DNA of 64,000 nt. Origin: Bacillus multifaciens (GTDB taxonomy: Bacteria; Bacillota; Bacilli; Bacillales; Bacillaceae_G). How positions within the stretch are numbered: the stretch's first letter is position 1; the number at the start of each line of letters is the position of its first letter. The notes under the pieces were generated by a model. That model worked only from the letters and a program-made list of their open reading frames with translations, was not told the origin of the DNA and did not search any database. The stretch lies in NCBI RefSeq assembly GCF_030756675.1, contig NZ_JAVBXD010000001.1:1-64000 (forward strand), written 5' to 3'. Positions 8,229 through 16,323 of this stretch are shown here, in pieces. The translations under genes were made by a program, and so were the position numbers.

Positions 8229-9787
8229 CGTATTTTTTTCACCTCTGTCCCTTGATTACGTAAAATAAACTTTTGAATTTTCCCGCTCGCATTTCTCGGC
8301 AGCTGCTCCGTAAATACATACCGGCGCGGACGTTTATAATCAGCGAGTTTATCGCTTTGCCTGCAATATTCATCTAACATTTCTTCTGTAAGAGACCCAT
8401 CCTTAGAGACAACGTATGCAACGACGCGCTGCCCCCATAGATCATCTTTCTCCCCCAATACTGCAACGTCTAACACACCTTCATGCGTATACAAAAAGTC
8501 CTCTACCTCACGCGGATAAATATTCTCTCCGCCGCTCACGACCATGTCATCAACGCGATCAGCTACATATAAATACCCATCTCTATCGACATACCCTAAA
8601 TCTCCTGAATGGTGCCATCCTTTATATAAAGCCTTTTCCGTTGCTTCTTGCTTATTGTGATACCCTGCCATCACACATGGGCCTCTCATAATAATTTCTC
8701 CAATTTCATATGGAGGTAACACATCATCCGGCTCAGACGGTCCATCATCGTTCGGGCGAACAACGCGAATTTCATGATTATACCCAGCCTTTCCTGCCGA
8801 GCCAATTTTCGAAAGCTGCTCATGCTCTCGTAAAAATGTAACGGCCGGTCCCATCTCTGTCATTCCGTAAGCTTGTACTAACGAAACATTCAGTTTTTCA
8901 TCGCAAGCTTTTATAAGCGCAGGGGCCATCGAAGCCGCTCCGTATAAACCGTATTGAAGCGATGATAAATCATACTGCGCTAAATCTTCCTGCAGCAGCA
9001 TATTCCACATTGTCGGTGCAGCAAACATAACTGTCACCTTTTCATTTTGAATCGTCTCCAAGACAAGCTTTGTATCAAAATGATGAAGAATAATATTTGT
9101 CGCACCGCTATGTACTCTTGGGATAAAACAACAATGAAGTTCCGCACAATGAAACATCGGCGCTGTCACAAGGCCGCGGCTATTTTCCGTGTAATGTAAA
9201 TAAGCAACGCCCATTAAGCTTTGCTCAAGAATTTCCCGGTGGCGATGAAGCACACCTTTTGGACTTCCTGTCGTTCCGCTCGTATACATAATGGAACAAA
9301 TGTCATCTTCATTCACTTCTACTTTTTCAAATTGCGGCGTAGCAGTCGCTACTTTTTCTTCATAGGAAACAGAAAACGATGGCTTATTTTGATCAATATA
9401 CCAAAACTGAATGTGAGGAAATTGTGTATGAATGCTTTGTATTTGGGAGGATAGTTGCTGTTCAAAAAGCACGATTTTAGGAGAAACGTCTTCTAATATA
9501 TAAGTAAGTTCTTGCGGTTTTAACCGAAAATTAATTGGATTGAATACAGCACCAATTTTTGCACAGGCAAAACATGTCGTTGCCAGCGCGCTACTATTAA
9601 AAAGAAATGTCGAAACGCAGTCTCCTTTTTGAATCCCGCTTTGTTGGAACGCATGAGCAAGTTTATTTACCTGTTCATTCCACTCTGCATACGTCCAGCG
9701 AATCTGTTTTTCAGGCTCAACAATCGCTTCCTTATTCGGATAATTCCCAGTCGTTAATTCCAGTAGTTTTCCAATGGTCATATACAC
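8225..9787 (-). CDS. Fatty-acyl-CoA ligase (AMP-binding)
   Basis: A 520-aa member of the ANL adenylating superfamily that activates a carboxylic (probably fatty) acid to its CoA thioester. Motifs: MYTSGTTGSPKGV (ATP/AMP-binding), YGMTEMGPAV, WHHSGDLGYVDRDGYLYV and the C-terminal catalytic lysine region PRNASGKIQKF. The start is taken as GTG at 9787 with AGGAGGG ten bases upstream; ATG two codons later is an alternative. It is the first gene of the four-gene beta-oxidation operon and its stop overlaps the next start. Chain-length specificity cannot be read from sequence. Confidence 0.9.
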   Translation of the reverse strand: MYMTIGKLLELTTGNYPNKEAIVEPEKQIRWTYAEWNEQVNKLAHAFQQSGIQKGDCVSTFLFNSSALATTCFACAKIGAVFNPINFRLKPQELTYILEDVSPKIVLFEQQLSSQIQSIHTQFPHIQFWYIDQNKPSFSVSYEEKVATATPQFEKVEVNEDDICSIMYTSGTTGSPKGVLHRHREILEQSLMGVAYLHYTENSRGLVTAPMFHCAELHCCFIPRVHSGATNIILHHFDTKLVLETIQNEKVTVMFAAPTMWNMLLQEDLAQYDLSSLQYGLYGAASMAPALIKACDEKLNVSLVQAYGMTEMGPAVTFLREHEQLSKIGSAGKAGYNHEIRVVRPNDDGPSEPDDVLPPYEIGEIIMRGPCVMAGYHNKQEATEKALYKGWHHSGDLGYVDRDGYLYVADRVDDMVVSGGENIYPREVEDFLYTHEGVLDVAVLGEKDDLWGQRVVAYVVSKDGSLTEEMLDEYCRQSDKLADYKRPRRYVFTEQLPRNASGKIQKFILRNQGTEVKKIR

Positions 9788-9913
9788 GATATTTTTTCCC
9801 TCCTATTTATTAAAACGCTTTCATTTTTAACTATCTCCCTATTAAAAACAAGATAGCTTGGGGAATATTATAACAATTTTCAGAATACTTTACAGGTGAA
9901 TCTTTCGACAAAT

Positions 9914-10109
9914 ATATAACTCTATATTTATTTTTCGACAGATAAATCGCGGCTATGCAGAATACAACATGTCAGCCACTGGCCTGCTCCTTTTGTTTAA
10001 ACCTGGCATGTGGCAGGAAAAGGCTCTGACCGCTCCAATGCGCGGTCAGACGCTCTCGCCCTCCCCTAAAAAAAAGTTTTTATGTCGTTTTTTCAGTTTG
10101 TATTTATAT
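9914..10109 (+). repeat. bcr1-type interspersed repeat
   Basis: A well-preserved ~195-bp copy. The left end is ATATAACTC..., then CTATGCAGAATACAACATG, TGGCATGTGGCAGGAAAAGG, a stem CTGACCGC/GCGGTCAG, CTCTCGCCCTCCCC, TTTTTATGTCG and the right end GTATTTATAT. The element could fold as a structured RNA. It fills most of the 338-bp gap between the ligase gene and the SAP-domain gene, and its right end lies 17 bp from the latter's stop. Confidence 0.85.
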
Positions 10110-10125
10110 ATGCACGGACAGATGC

Positions 10126-10692
10126 TTAGTTCGGTCTATATGTATTACTTCCAGGCAGTTTCTTAACCTTGTTCCAAGCTTCAATCGCTTCTTTACGAGT
10201 TTTCCCTTTATTGTTTGGATCCGTGAAAAAGTCACGAGTAAATTGGTTGTATTCAAATTGAGGAGCAATGTCTTTCTTATATGTTGGATCTTTCTTACGC
10301 TCTTCTTCTTCATACCAAGCAACTACAACATCACGAAACGTTTTTCCTACATTACTTTTGAAATAGTTTTGAATATAAGTAGAAAAGTGAAACTTTGGAA
10401 TTACTGTCTTGAAAAATGCTCTTACGTCCTGACTACAACGATGATTTTCCGTAATAATTGTATCAAGGCTTAAGTTCCCTAGTACCTGGGACTGTGCCTT
10501 ACTTTTCGGCTTTCTTAACGCTTTTTTGATCTCCCCAGTCTGAAGAAACGTTTCAATTCTATCTGTAATCTCCATCTTAGAACCAGATGCACTTATTCCA
10601 TGTTCCCTGCAAAATGATTGCAACTCTTCCTTTAGCCAATAAAAATCTTTGAAATCTTGAATTGAAATATTCTTTGTAAGATTCGGTCTCAC
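10126..10692 (-). CDS. SAP domain / DUF6434-type protein
   Basis: A 188-aa soluble basic protein. Residues about 10-50 form a SAP-like helix-extended loop-helix (FYWLKEELQSFCREHGISASGSKMEI split over the turn), a DNA/RNA-binding module. The C-terminal part (HFSTYIQNYFKSNVGKT ... FTRDFFTDPNNKGKTRKEAIEAW) carries the repeated 'F...Y/F..N.GK/T..EA...W' pattern of DUF6434-like proteins. Nucleic-acid binding is inferred; the role is unknown. It is monocistronic and flanked by a bcr1 copy at the 3' end. Confidence 0.75.
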   Translation of the reverse strand: MRPNLTKNISIQDFKDFYWLKEELQSFCREHGISASGSKMEITDRIETFLQTGEIKKALRKPKSKAQSQVLGNLSLDTIITENHRCSQDVRAFFKTVIPKFHFSTYIQNYFKSNVGKTFRDVVVAWYEEEERKKDPTYKKDIAPQFEYNQFTRDFFTDPNNKGKTRKEAIEAWNKVKKLPGSNTYRPN

Positions 10693-10765
10693 TGTTCACA
10701 CCTCCACATATACCTCCATTCTAGAACGTAGGTTCGTGAATTACAATTCTCCATAACGAAAAATA

Positions 10766-10802
10766 GAGTTTGTTTAAAAAATTCATGAAAACAAACTCTA
10801 GA
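10766..10802 (-). terminator. Terminator after the EamA transporter gene
   Basis: TAGAGTTTGTTT pairs with AAACAAACTCTA around an AT loop, followed leftwards by a T run on the minus strand. Confidence 0.75.
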
Positions 10803-10819
10803 TATCTTTTACATGTATA

Positions 10820-11692
10820 TTAAGCTTCTGCTAATTGCCGTTCTTTTTTCGGAGAATAGCACATTCCCGCAAATACGAGGAAAATGCCGAGAAGCTGATA
10901 CATATCAGGACGGTAATGCAAAATTGTAACATCCAGTAAGATTGCAACAACCGGATCAACAAAGACTAAAATAGCAATTGTTTGAGCCTTTAATTCTCGT
11001 AAACTACTAAAGAACAAATAAAACACAAACCCTGTATGAATAAATCCTGTAACAAGGATATAAAACCAATTTTCAGCGGCAAGATGCATAAATTTTGACC
11101 AATCCACAAATGGAATCAACATGACAACACCGAGGGTCGTTTGTATGAAAGTTGCTAATAGCGGGCTCAGTATTTGAATTCCCTTTCCTGTAATGGAAGT
11201 AAGTGCGTAGAATAATGCTGCGGCAAACGCCCATAGTACACCTGTGGATAAAAATTCGGAAACGGTTGTATGTTGATGAATGCCTCCAACTAACAATGTA
11301 CCTATAAAACAAACAAAGAAAAAAAATAAACCTGTTCCTGTTATTTTTTCTTTAAAGATAACAGAGCCTACAAGAAGCACAATAACAGGTGCTAAATGAT
11401 AAATCGATATCGCTACAGTAATAGGCATGACTTCAATGGAGCGAAAGAAAAAGACCCAGTTTATAATAAGAAACAGGCCGCATAGTAAGGCAAGTGCATA
11501 CTCCCGGCGCGGAATACAGTTCTTCTGTTTCGTTGTAAATGAGCGAAAAAACCATATTCCCCCTAACAGAACACTTGCACAAAGACATCGTACAAAGACC
11601 AATTCAATCGACGGAAGACCTGTTTTAATCGAAAATAGGCCGATGGAACCAAATAGGGCCATCGAGACGGCAAATTTTAATTTTGCATACAT
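10820..11692 (-). CDS. EamA/DMT family transporter
   Basis: A 290-aa integral membrane protein with about ten hydrophobic helices in two EamA halves (about 5-140 and 150-285), typical of drug/metabolite exporters of the DMT superfamily. The substrate cannot be predicted. It has a good RBS (GGAGGGGAATTAG) before ATG 11692. A 20-bp perfect palindrome lies just upstream and the TrmB-type regulator gene is 62 bp further upstream in the same orientation, so the pair probably forms a regulator-transporter unit. Confidence 0.88.
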   Translation of the reverse strand: MYAKLKFAVSMALFGSIGLFSIKTGLPSIELVFVRCLCASVLLGGIWFFRSFTTKQKNCIPRREYALALLCGLFLIINWVFFFRSIEVMPITVAISIYHLAPVIVLLVGSVIFKEKITGTGLFFFFVCFIGTLLVGGIHQHTTVSEFLSTGVLWAFAAALFYALTSITGKGIQILSPLLATFIQTTLGVVMLIPFVDWSKFMHLAAENWFYILVTGFIHTGFVFYLFFSSLRELKAQTIAILVFVDPVVAILLDVTILHYRPDMYQLLGIFLVFAGMCYSPKKERQLAEA

Positions 11693-11708
11693 CTAATTCC
11701 CCTCCAAA

Positions 11709-11728
11709 GTCGTTATAATTATAACGAC
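11709..11728. promoter_or_regulatory. Perfect 20-bp palindrome between regulator and EamA gene
   Basis: GTCGTTATAA followed by its exact reverse complement TTATAACGAC, 17 bp upstream of the EamA start. It resembles the inverted repeat before the TrmB gene (TAGTAGTTA...TAACTACTA), which suggests one repressor for both. Confidence 0.7.
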
Positions 11729-11753
11729 TATTGTTTTGTGCGAAAAAACAGCT

Positions 11754-12566
11754 TTACATTAAGTTGTTTTTTCCTGTCATAACATGAATTAAATCTTCCC
11801 TTTTCTTCCATAGTTCATCTAACTTTTCAGGACCGAACGCAGTTGTAACTTCTTCGACCATAATGTCATGGCGAATGTATTCAGTAGCAATTAAAACGAG
11901 TGCTGGATCGGTTGACTTCACAGCCCATTCTGAACCTTTGTCGCTAAACTTAGCAATTAACGCTTCTTCTTCATCTCGAACGAGAATCGTCAAATACCCA
12001 CCCATACGCTTACTAACAATGTCGGGCGCCATGTAATTGTGATGATACGTATTTCCTAGCGTCTTATCTTCTGCACCAAATAAAACTGTAAAAATAGGGA
12101 TTGATCCTTCTTTTTCTCGAACAGCTTTTTCAATATCTTTCACAATAGGAGACCAAATGGATAACCAAAGTTCTTTATTTGCCTCTCGAATCATCGAAAG
12201 CATTTCTTGAACAATATGTTCATACTGAACAATTCTCGTGACAACATCTATCTTTTGATCACTTTCTAACGTCGTAAGAGATGATTCGAGCACTTCTAAT
12301 GATGCATCCATCTCTTCTTTCAAACGAGCAAGCAACAGTTTCGGTTCAACAGGCTTATAAACAATCGGATCAGAAGGAACCGTTTGAATGGCTCCTTTAT
12401 CAAGCAATTTTCCTAATACCTCATAAATCATGGAGCGCGGAACGCCAGAACGCTTACTTAATTCGTAACCAGTAATGGCGGGTGCTTTTAATAAACCGAT
12501 GTAAGCCTTACATTCGTATTTTGAAAATCCATGTTTTTGCAATTCGGTAATTGCTTTCTCTTCCAT
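11754..12566 (-). CDS. TrmB-family transcriptional regulator
   Basis: A 270-aa regulator. Residues about 5-75 form a TrmB-type winged HTH (LQKHGFSKYECKAYIGLL ... GVPRSMIYEVLGKLLDKGAI), followed by a coiled linker (LLARLKEEMDASLEVLESSL) and a ligand/PLD-like C-terminal domain (about 110-260). TrmB regulators usually sense sugars or small ligands. It sits upstream of, and codirectional with, the EamA exporter. Palindromes precede both genes, fitting autorepression and control of the exporter. RBS AGGAGG before ATG 12566. Confidence 0.86.
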   Translation of the reverse strand: MEEKAITELQKHGFSKYECKAYIGLLKAPAITGYELSKRSGVPRSMIYEVLGKLLDKGAIQTVPSDPIVYKPVEPKLLLARLKEEMDASLEVLESSLTTLESDQKIDVVTRIVQYEHIVQEMLSMIREANKELWLSIWSPIVKDIEKAVREKEGSIPIFTVLFGAEDKTLGNTYHHNYMAPDIVSKRMGGYLTILVRDEEEALIAKFSDKGSEWAVKSTDPALVLIATEYIRHDIMVEEVTTAFGPEKLDELWKKREDLIHVMTGKNNLM

Positions 12567-12579
12567 AAATCCTCCTCAA

Positions 12580-12603
12580 TAGTAGTTATTCTATTAACTA
12601 CTA
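12580..12603. promoter_or_regulatory. Inverted repeat upstream of trmB-type gene
   Basis: TAGTAGTTA (12580-12588) and TAACTACTA (12595-12603) separated by 6 bp, directly upstream of the RBS. Likely autoregulatory operator of the TrmB-type regulator; the half-site core TAGTTA/TCGTTA is shared with the palindrome at 11709. Confidence 0.65.
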
Positions 12604-12653
12604 TAAAACATCCATAATGAAATGTCTATATTTTCAGTTTTTTATTAAAACGT

Positions 12654-12686
12654 GAAAAAGTATCAGTCAACATAGACTGATACTTT
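12654..12686. terminator. Bidirectional hairpin left of the IS
   Basis: AAAAGTATCAGTC and GACTGATACTTTT form a perfect 13-bp stem with a 6-nt loop. It abuts the left end of the insertion sequence. Confidence 0.7.
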
Positions 12687-12738
12687 TCATACTGTTGAAA
12701 AACAATCTAGTCAATAGACAAAAACTAAAAATTTAGAT

Positions 12739-12776
12739 AAAATCTCCTCGTGAATGAAATGAAGCGAGGAGATTTT
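12739..12776 (+). promoter_or_regulatory. RBS-sequestering hairpin before transposase
   Basis: A perfect 12-bp stem (AAAATCTCCTCG with CGAGGAGATTTT, 14-nt loop) contains the AGGAG ribosome binding site of the transposase and is followed by T residues. It would block translation, and may terminate transcripts entering from outside the element. Confidence 0.8.
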
Positions 12777-12778
12777 TT

Positions 12779-14018
12779 ATGTACGTTACATATTCCATGA
12801 GAAAAGTTGAAGAAAATCGAAAGTACTATGAAATGATGTATGATGCTTCGCATCATTTAGTAAAGATAGATCAAATAATGGATTGGGATTTTGTGACAAG
12901 GAAGTTAGAAGTGTTCTATCCACATCGTATTGGTCGCCCAACGAAAGATCCAATTATGTTAGTGAAAATCTTATTGATTCAGTATTTGGAGGGCTTTCGT
13001 TCGGTTCGTTTCACATGTAAACAGGTAAAACAAAATGCGACATATCGTTGGTTTTTAGGTATTTCTCCAAAAGAGAAAATTCCAGATCACTCAACAATCT
13101 CTAAGTTTCTTTCGCAACGAAGGATTTATCGCGAATGAAACATGGGTGGCGGATGAAACAGAATTAAAAGCAAACGCAAATAAACGTATCCGCGAAACCC
13201 TAATAGAGGAGAAAGTCATAGAAGAAAAAGACAAAGATTTAGCGATTATTAACAATCACCGTTTGCGTCATGGAAAAAAATCTCTACCAGCGAAACGTTC
13301 AAAAATAGAAGAAAAACAGACAAAGGTTAGCCCGGTAGATCCTGACGCACGTTTATCTATCAAACACGATAAACGCGGGCGATTTGCATATTTTGAACAC
13401 CGGGTAGTAGATTCGCTTCATAATTTTATCATTGCCACAAATATCACTGCTGCGAATGTTCCAGGACATCGTAAATTGATTGAACAAATTGAGGGATTAA
13501 AGAAATTATTTGGGAAGTATGCGGGAGAAATCGCCCTTGATTCAGGCTACTACAACGCTTCCCTCGCACGCAGATTGTTTCAACGTCACTTCTTTGTCTA
13601 CATATCTTATCGCCGATTCAGCACAAAAGAACATCCGCAGTGTCGTCGTTACCACTTTAAACAAGTAAACGAGGATCTCTATGCGTGTCCTTGCGGTGTA
13701 CCATTTTATTATAAAACAACAAATCGTCAAGGATATCATGAGTTCAAGCCACCTAAAGGAAGCTGCGAATTCTGTCCATTTGCGAAAAAAGAAAACGAAG
13801 ACCGTGTGTTGCGAATTTCGATTCATCAAGAAATTTACGATCAATTAAGAGAACAGCGCTTGTCGATGAGAGGGAAAATTCTCCGTTCTGTTCGTCCATC
13901 TACAGTGGAACTGAGTTTCGCACATAGTAAAGAACTCCACGGTTTGCGCTACGCGCGATACCGTGGAGTTCAAAAAGTTAAAACACAAGTTTTGATGACG
14001 GCCATCATACAAAACTAA
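12779..14018 (+). pseudogene. IS1182-family transposase, frameshifted with internal deletion
   Basis: Two frames encode parts of one DDE transposase. 12779-13138 gives the N-terminal DUF772-like part (HRIGRPTKDPIMLVKILLIQYLEG ... IPDHSTISKFL split). The downstream part, readable from about 13119, gives EGFIANETWVADETELKANANKR and continues to 14018. DDE residues are recognisable in VADET, IALDSGYY and TVELSFAHSKELHG. The junction around 13115-13140 both shifts frame and lacks roughly 20 residues normally between the two blocks, so the enzyme is probably dead. The cysteine pairs YACPCG and SCEFCPF of the zinc-like insertion remain. Confidence 0.85.
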
Positions 14019-14117
14019 AAAAAGTGGACCAAACTTCGCTCACTTAAGCGAGTTGGTTTACACCTAACACATCAAATTATAGAAGAAACTACTTTATAAA
14101 ACAAATATAAATCAAAG

Positions 14118-14147
14118 AAAATGCCAAAAAAATTTGGCATTTTCTTT
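14118..14147 (+). terminator. Terminator at IS right end
   Basis: GAAAATGCCAAA / TTTGGCATTTTC stem followed by T-rich sequence, inside the right end of the IS. Confidence 0.75.
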
Positions 14148-14195
14148 GACATAATCTTTTTTCAACAAAGTGAAAACTAAGAGAAAATTCTTCTC

Positions 14196-15224
14196 TTAGT
14201 TTTTTTCATTTTCACTACAAGTTTGACGTTTCACCAATTTATGAGGAATAATGATACACTTTGGTGAAGTTTCACAGTGTTCAACTTTATCAACTAAATA
14301 TCTTGCCGCTTCGTAACCTAGCTGATAAATATTTACATCTATCGTTGTTAATGGTGGATTGGCCATTTCAGATAACAATACGTTATTAAAACTAACAATA
14401 GAAATATCTTTCGGTACGGAGATTCCCTTTTCTGATAATGCACTTAATACACCTAATCCAATTAAATCATCCGTTGCGATAATAGCTGTTGGCTGTTCAC
14501 TAAGTGTCATCAGTTTTTCTACTGCTTTTTGACCGCTTTCTTGTAAAAAACCTAGATTTAAGACATACTCAGCTGGCAAAGAAATATCAGCTAATTTTAA
14601 TGCATCTGTCATCCCAGCAAGACGATCTTTCGTAACGAGTAAATCTGAATCACCACCGATAAATGCAATTCGCTTATGTCCAAGTGAAACTAAATATTCC
14701 GTTACTTCTCGCGCCGCCGCATAATTATCATTATCAATATATGTAATCTCTTCTTTTCGATCATATGGTTTACCAATAAGAACAAACGGAAAATTTTGTC
14801 CCTGTAAATATTCTAAAATACGGTCATTCATACGAGAATACAAAAGAATAATGCCGCCAATTTGCCTTCCTTGCACCATTTTCACAACAGCATCAAAAAT
14901 CTCTTCTTCCGTCTCTCCAGTTGACATATACAATGAGTATTCTTCTCCGTGTGCAAATGAGCTAATTCCTCGAATAACCTCTGGAAAAAATGGATTTTGA
15001 AACGATTTACTTGCAGAACTCGGCATAACAAGTCCAATCGTTTTTGTTGTTTGATTTGCAAGGCTTCTCGCATTTAAATTCGGATGATATCCTAATTCAG
15101 TCATTACTTTACGAACACGTCGTTTTGTTTTCTCACTAATGCTCGGATTATCAGCAATTACACGTGAAACTGTAGAAGGAGCAACATTTGCTTTTTTTGC
15201 TACATCTTTAATTGTAACTGTCAT
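14196..15224 (-). CDS. malR: MalR, LacI-family maltose regulator
   Basis: A 342-aa LacI/GalR regulator. The N-terminal HTH is TIKDVAKKANVAPSTVSRVI with the hinge LNARSLAN, followed by a periplasmic-binding-like effector domain (about 60-335). Position next to malGFE and the presence of six GAAAACGTTTGC-type sites in the mal intergenic regions identify it as the maltose/maltodextrin repressor or activator; the symbol rests on this context. It lies downstream of the permease genes on the same strand, beyond a strong terminator, with its own RBS (GAGGGGGAAC). Confidence 0.87.
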   Translation of the reverse strand: MTVTIKDVAKKANVAPSTVSRVIADNPSISEKTKRRVRKVMTELGYHPNLNARSLANQTTKTIGLVMPSSASKSFQNPFFPEVIRGISSFAHGEEYSLYMSTGETEEEIFDAVVKMVQGRQIGGIILLYSRMNDRILEYLQGQNFPFVLIGKPYDRKEEITYIDNDNYAAAREVTEYLVSLGHKRIAFIGGDSDLLVTKDRLAGMTDALKLADISLPAEYVLNLGFLQESGQKAVEKLMTLSEQPTAIIATDDLIGLGVLSALSEKGISVPKDISIVSFNNVLLSEMANPPLTTIDVNIYQLGYEAARYLVDKVEHCETSPKCIIIPHKLVKRQTCSENEKN

Positions 15225-15286
15225 AAATTTGTTCCCCCTCTCTTCTTTGATTTATATGATTTATACTATTTATATACAAGCTAAAA

Positions 15287-15330
15287 AACCGACATAAAAA
15301 CGCACACTGATTGAAGTTTCACTTTATTAA
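15287..15330. repeat. Fused remnants of two interspersed repeats
   Basis: AAAAAACCGACATAAAAACG matches the right end of a minus-strand bcr1 copy, and is followed directly by CACTGATTGAAGTTTCACTT, the end of the second repeat family seen at 42284 and 62163. Both are short relics between malR and malG. Confidence 0.6.
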
Positions 15331-15450
15331 TATCAATCTATATTTTCCCTCTTCATGTATTGTAATGGATAGATGGTTATTTTCCTATACCATATAGTAT
15401 TTTTTTGAATTTTTCTTCGTTCCTATACTTGCTAAATCGATTCTTCGATA

Positions 15451-15485
15451 AAAAAAGATAAATGGGACATAACGTCCCATTTATC
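15451..15485 (-). terminator. Terminator of malEFG operon
   Basis: A 12-bp stem GATAAATGGGAC / GTCCCATTTATC (15457-15468, 15474-15485) followed on the minus strand by six Ts. It overlaps the malG stop codon. Confidence 0.9.
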
Positions 15486-16323
15486 CCTTCGTCCCTCCAG
15501 CAGTTAAACCAGAAATAAAATATTTTTGCAAAGATAAGAACAAAATTGAAATTGGTATCGCAATTAATACCGAGCCTGCTGCAAATGTTGTAAATTCATT
15601 ACCGAATTTTTTCGCTACCATTTCATATAATCCTACAGCTAACGTATAATTTTCCGGTGTACGTAAAATGATACTTGCTAAAATAAAATCAGTAAACGGA
15701 CCAATAAAAGTAAATAACGCTACAACCGCAACAATCGGTTTTGCTAAAGGCATAATAATTTGCCAAAAAATCCGAAAATGTCCTGCGCCATCCATTCGAG
15801 CTGATTCATCTAATTCTTTCGGAATCGTATCAAAGTATCCTTTCATGAGCCACGTATTCATCGGAATTGCACCGCCAACGTAAATTAAAATTAGTGCTAG
15901 ATGCGTATCCATTAATCCTGTTAGCTGCGCTAAAATATACAATGCAATTAACGCTGAAAAGTTTGGGATCATTTGAAGAATTAAAAATGTTACTAGCCCA
16001 TTCTTTCTTCCGACAAAACGATATCTCGAAAATGCATATGCTGTAAAACTAATTGACAATACTGAGAAAATCATTGTCAAAACACTAACTTTCAACGTAT
16101 TTTTATACCAAAGTACATAGTTACTTTGGGAGAGATCCAGTAGTTTTTTGTAATGATCCAGCGTTGCATTTTTAGGAATGATACTCGATCCAGAAAGACT
16201 ATCTCCTGGATTAAAGGATGATCCTACAATCCATAATAATGGATAGAAAATAATCACACACATCATGAAAATTACGAAATAACTTAATGAAAGACGTAAT
16301 ATCTTCTGTCGTTTTATGTTCAT
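15481..16323 (-). CDS. malG: Maltodextrin ABC transporter permease MalG
   Basis: A 280-aa inner-membrane permease with six hydrophobic segments and the EAA loop ELDESARMDGAGHFRIFWQIIMPLAKP (conserved glycine in DGAG), which contacts the ATPase MalK. It is orthologous to B. subtilis MdxG (YvdI). It starts one base after the malF stop (ATG directly after TAA). Together with MalF, MalE and the distal MalK it imports maltose and maltodextrins. Confidence 0.93.
   Translation of the reverse strand: MNIKRQKILRLSLSYFVIFMMCVIIFYPLLWIVGSSFNPGDSLSGSSIIPKNATLDHYKKLLDLSQSNYVLWYKNTLKVSVLTMIFSVLSISFTAYAFSRYRFVGRKNGLVTFLILQMIPNFSALIALYILAQLTGLMDTHLALILIYVGGAIPMNTWLMKGYFDTIPKELDESARMDGAGHFRIFWQIIMPLAKPIVAVVALFTFIGPFTDFILASIILRTPENYTLAVGLYEMVAKKFGNEFTTFAAGSVLIAIPISILFLSLQKYFISGLTAGGTKG

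Larger units (their letters stand above)
12691..14171 (+). mobile_element. IS1182-like insertion sequence, decayed
   Basis: A ~1.48-kb element. Imperfect terminal inverted repeats are visible: left CTGTTGAAAAACAATCTAGTCAA and right (reverse complement) TTGTTGAAAAAAGATTATGTCAA share TGTTGAAAAA, AT and GTCAA. Inside is one transposase gene broken into two frames, preceded by a hairpin that sequesters its RBS and followed by a terminator hairpin. No clear target duplication could be assigned. It lies between the TrmB-type gene and malR without disrupting either. Confidence 0.82.

Noticed and set aside
9927-10107. TTTAT at 9927-9931 and 10103-10107 as a target-site duplication flanking a bcr1 copy
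   Set aside because: Alignment with the other copies shows the left TTTAT lies inside the element (the true left end begins near 9914), so it is not a flanking duplication.
12691-14171. Larger composite transposon or prophage
   Set aside because: Only one decayed IS with its own ends is present; no integrase, phage structural gene, tRNA or attachment site was found in the window.
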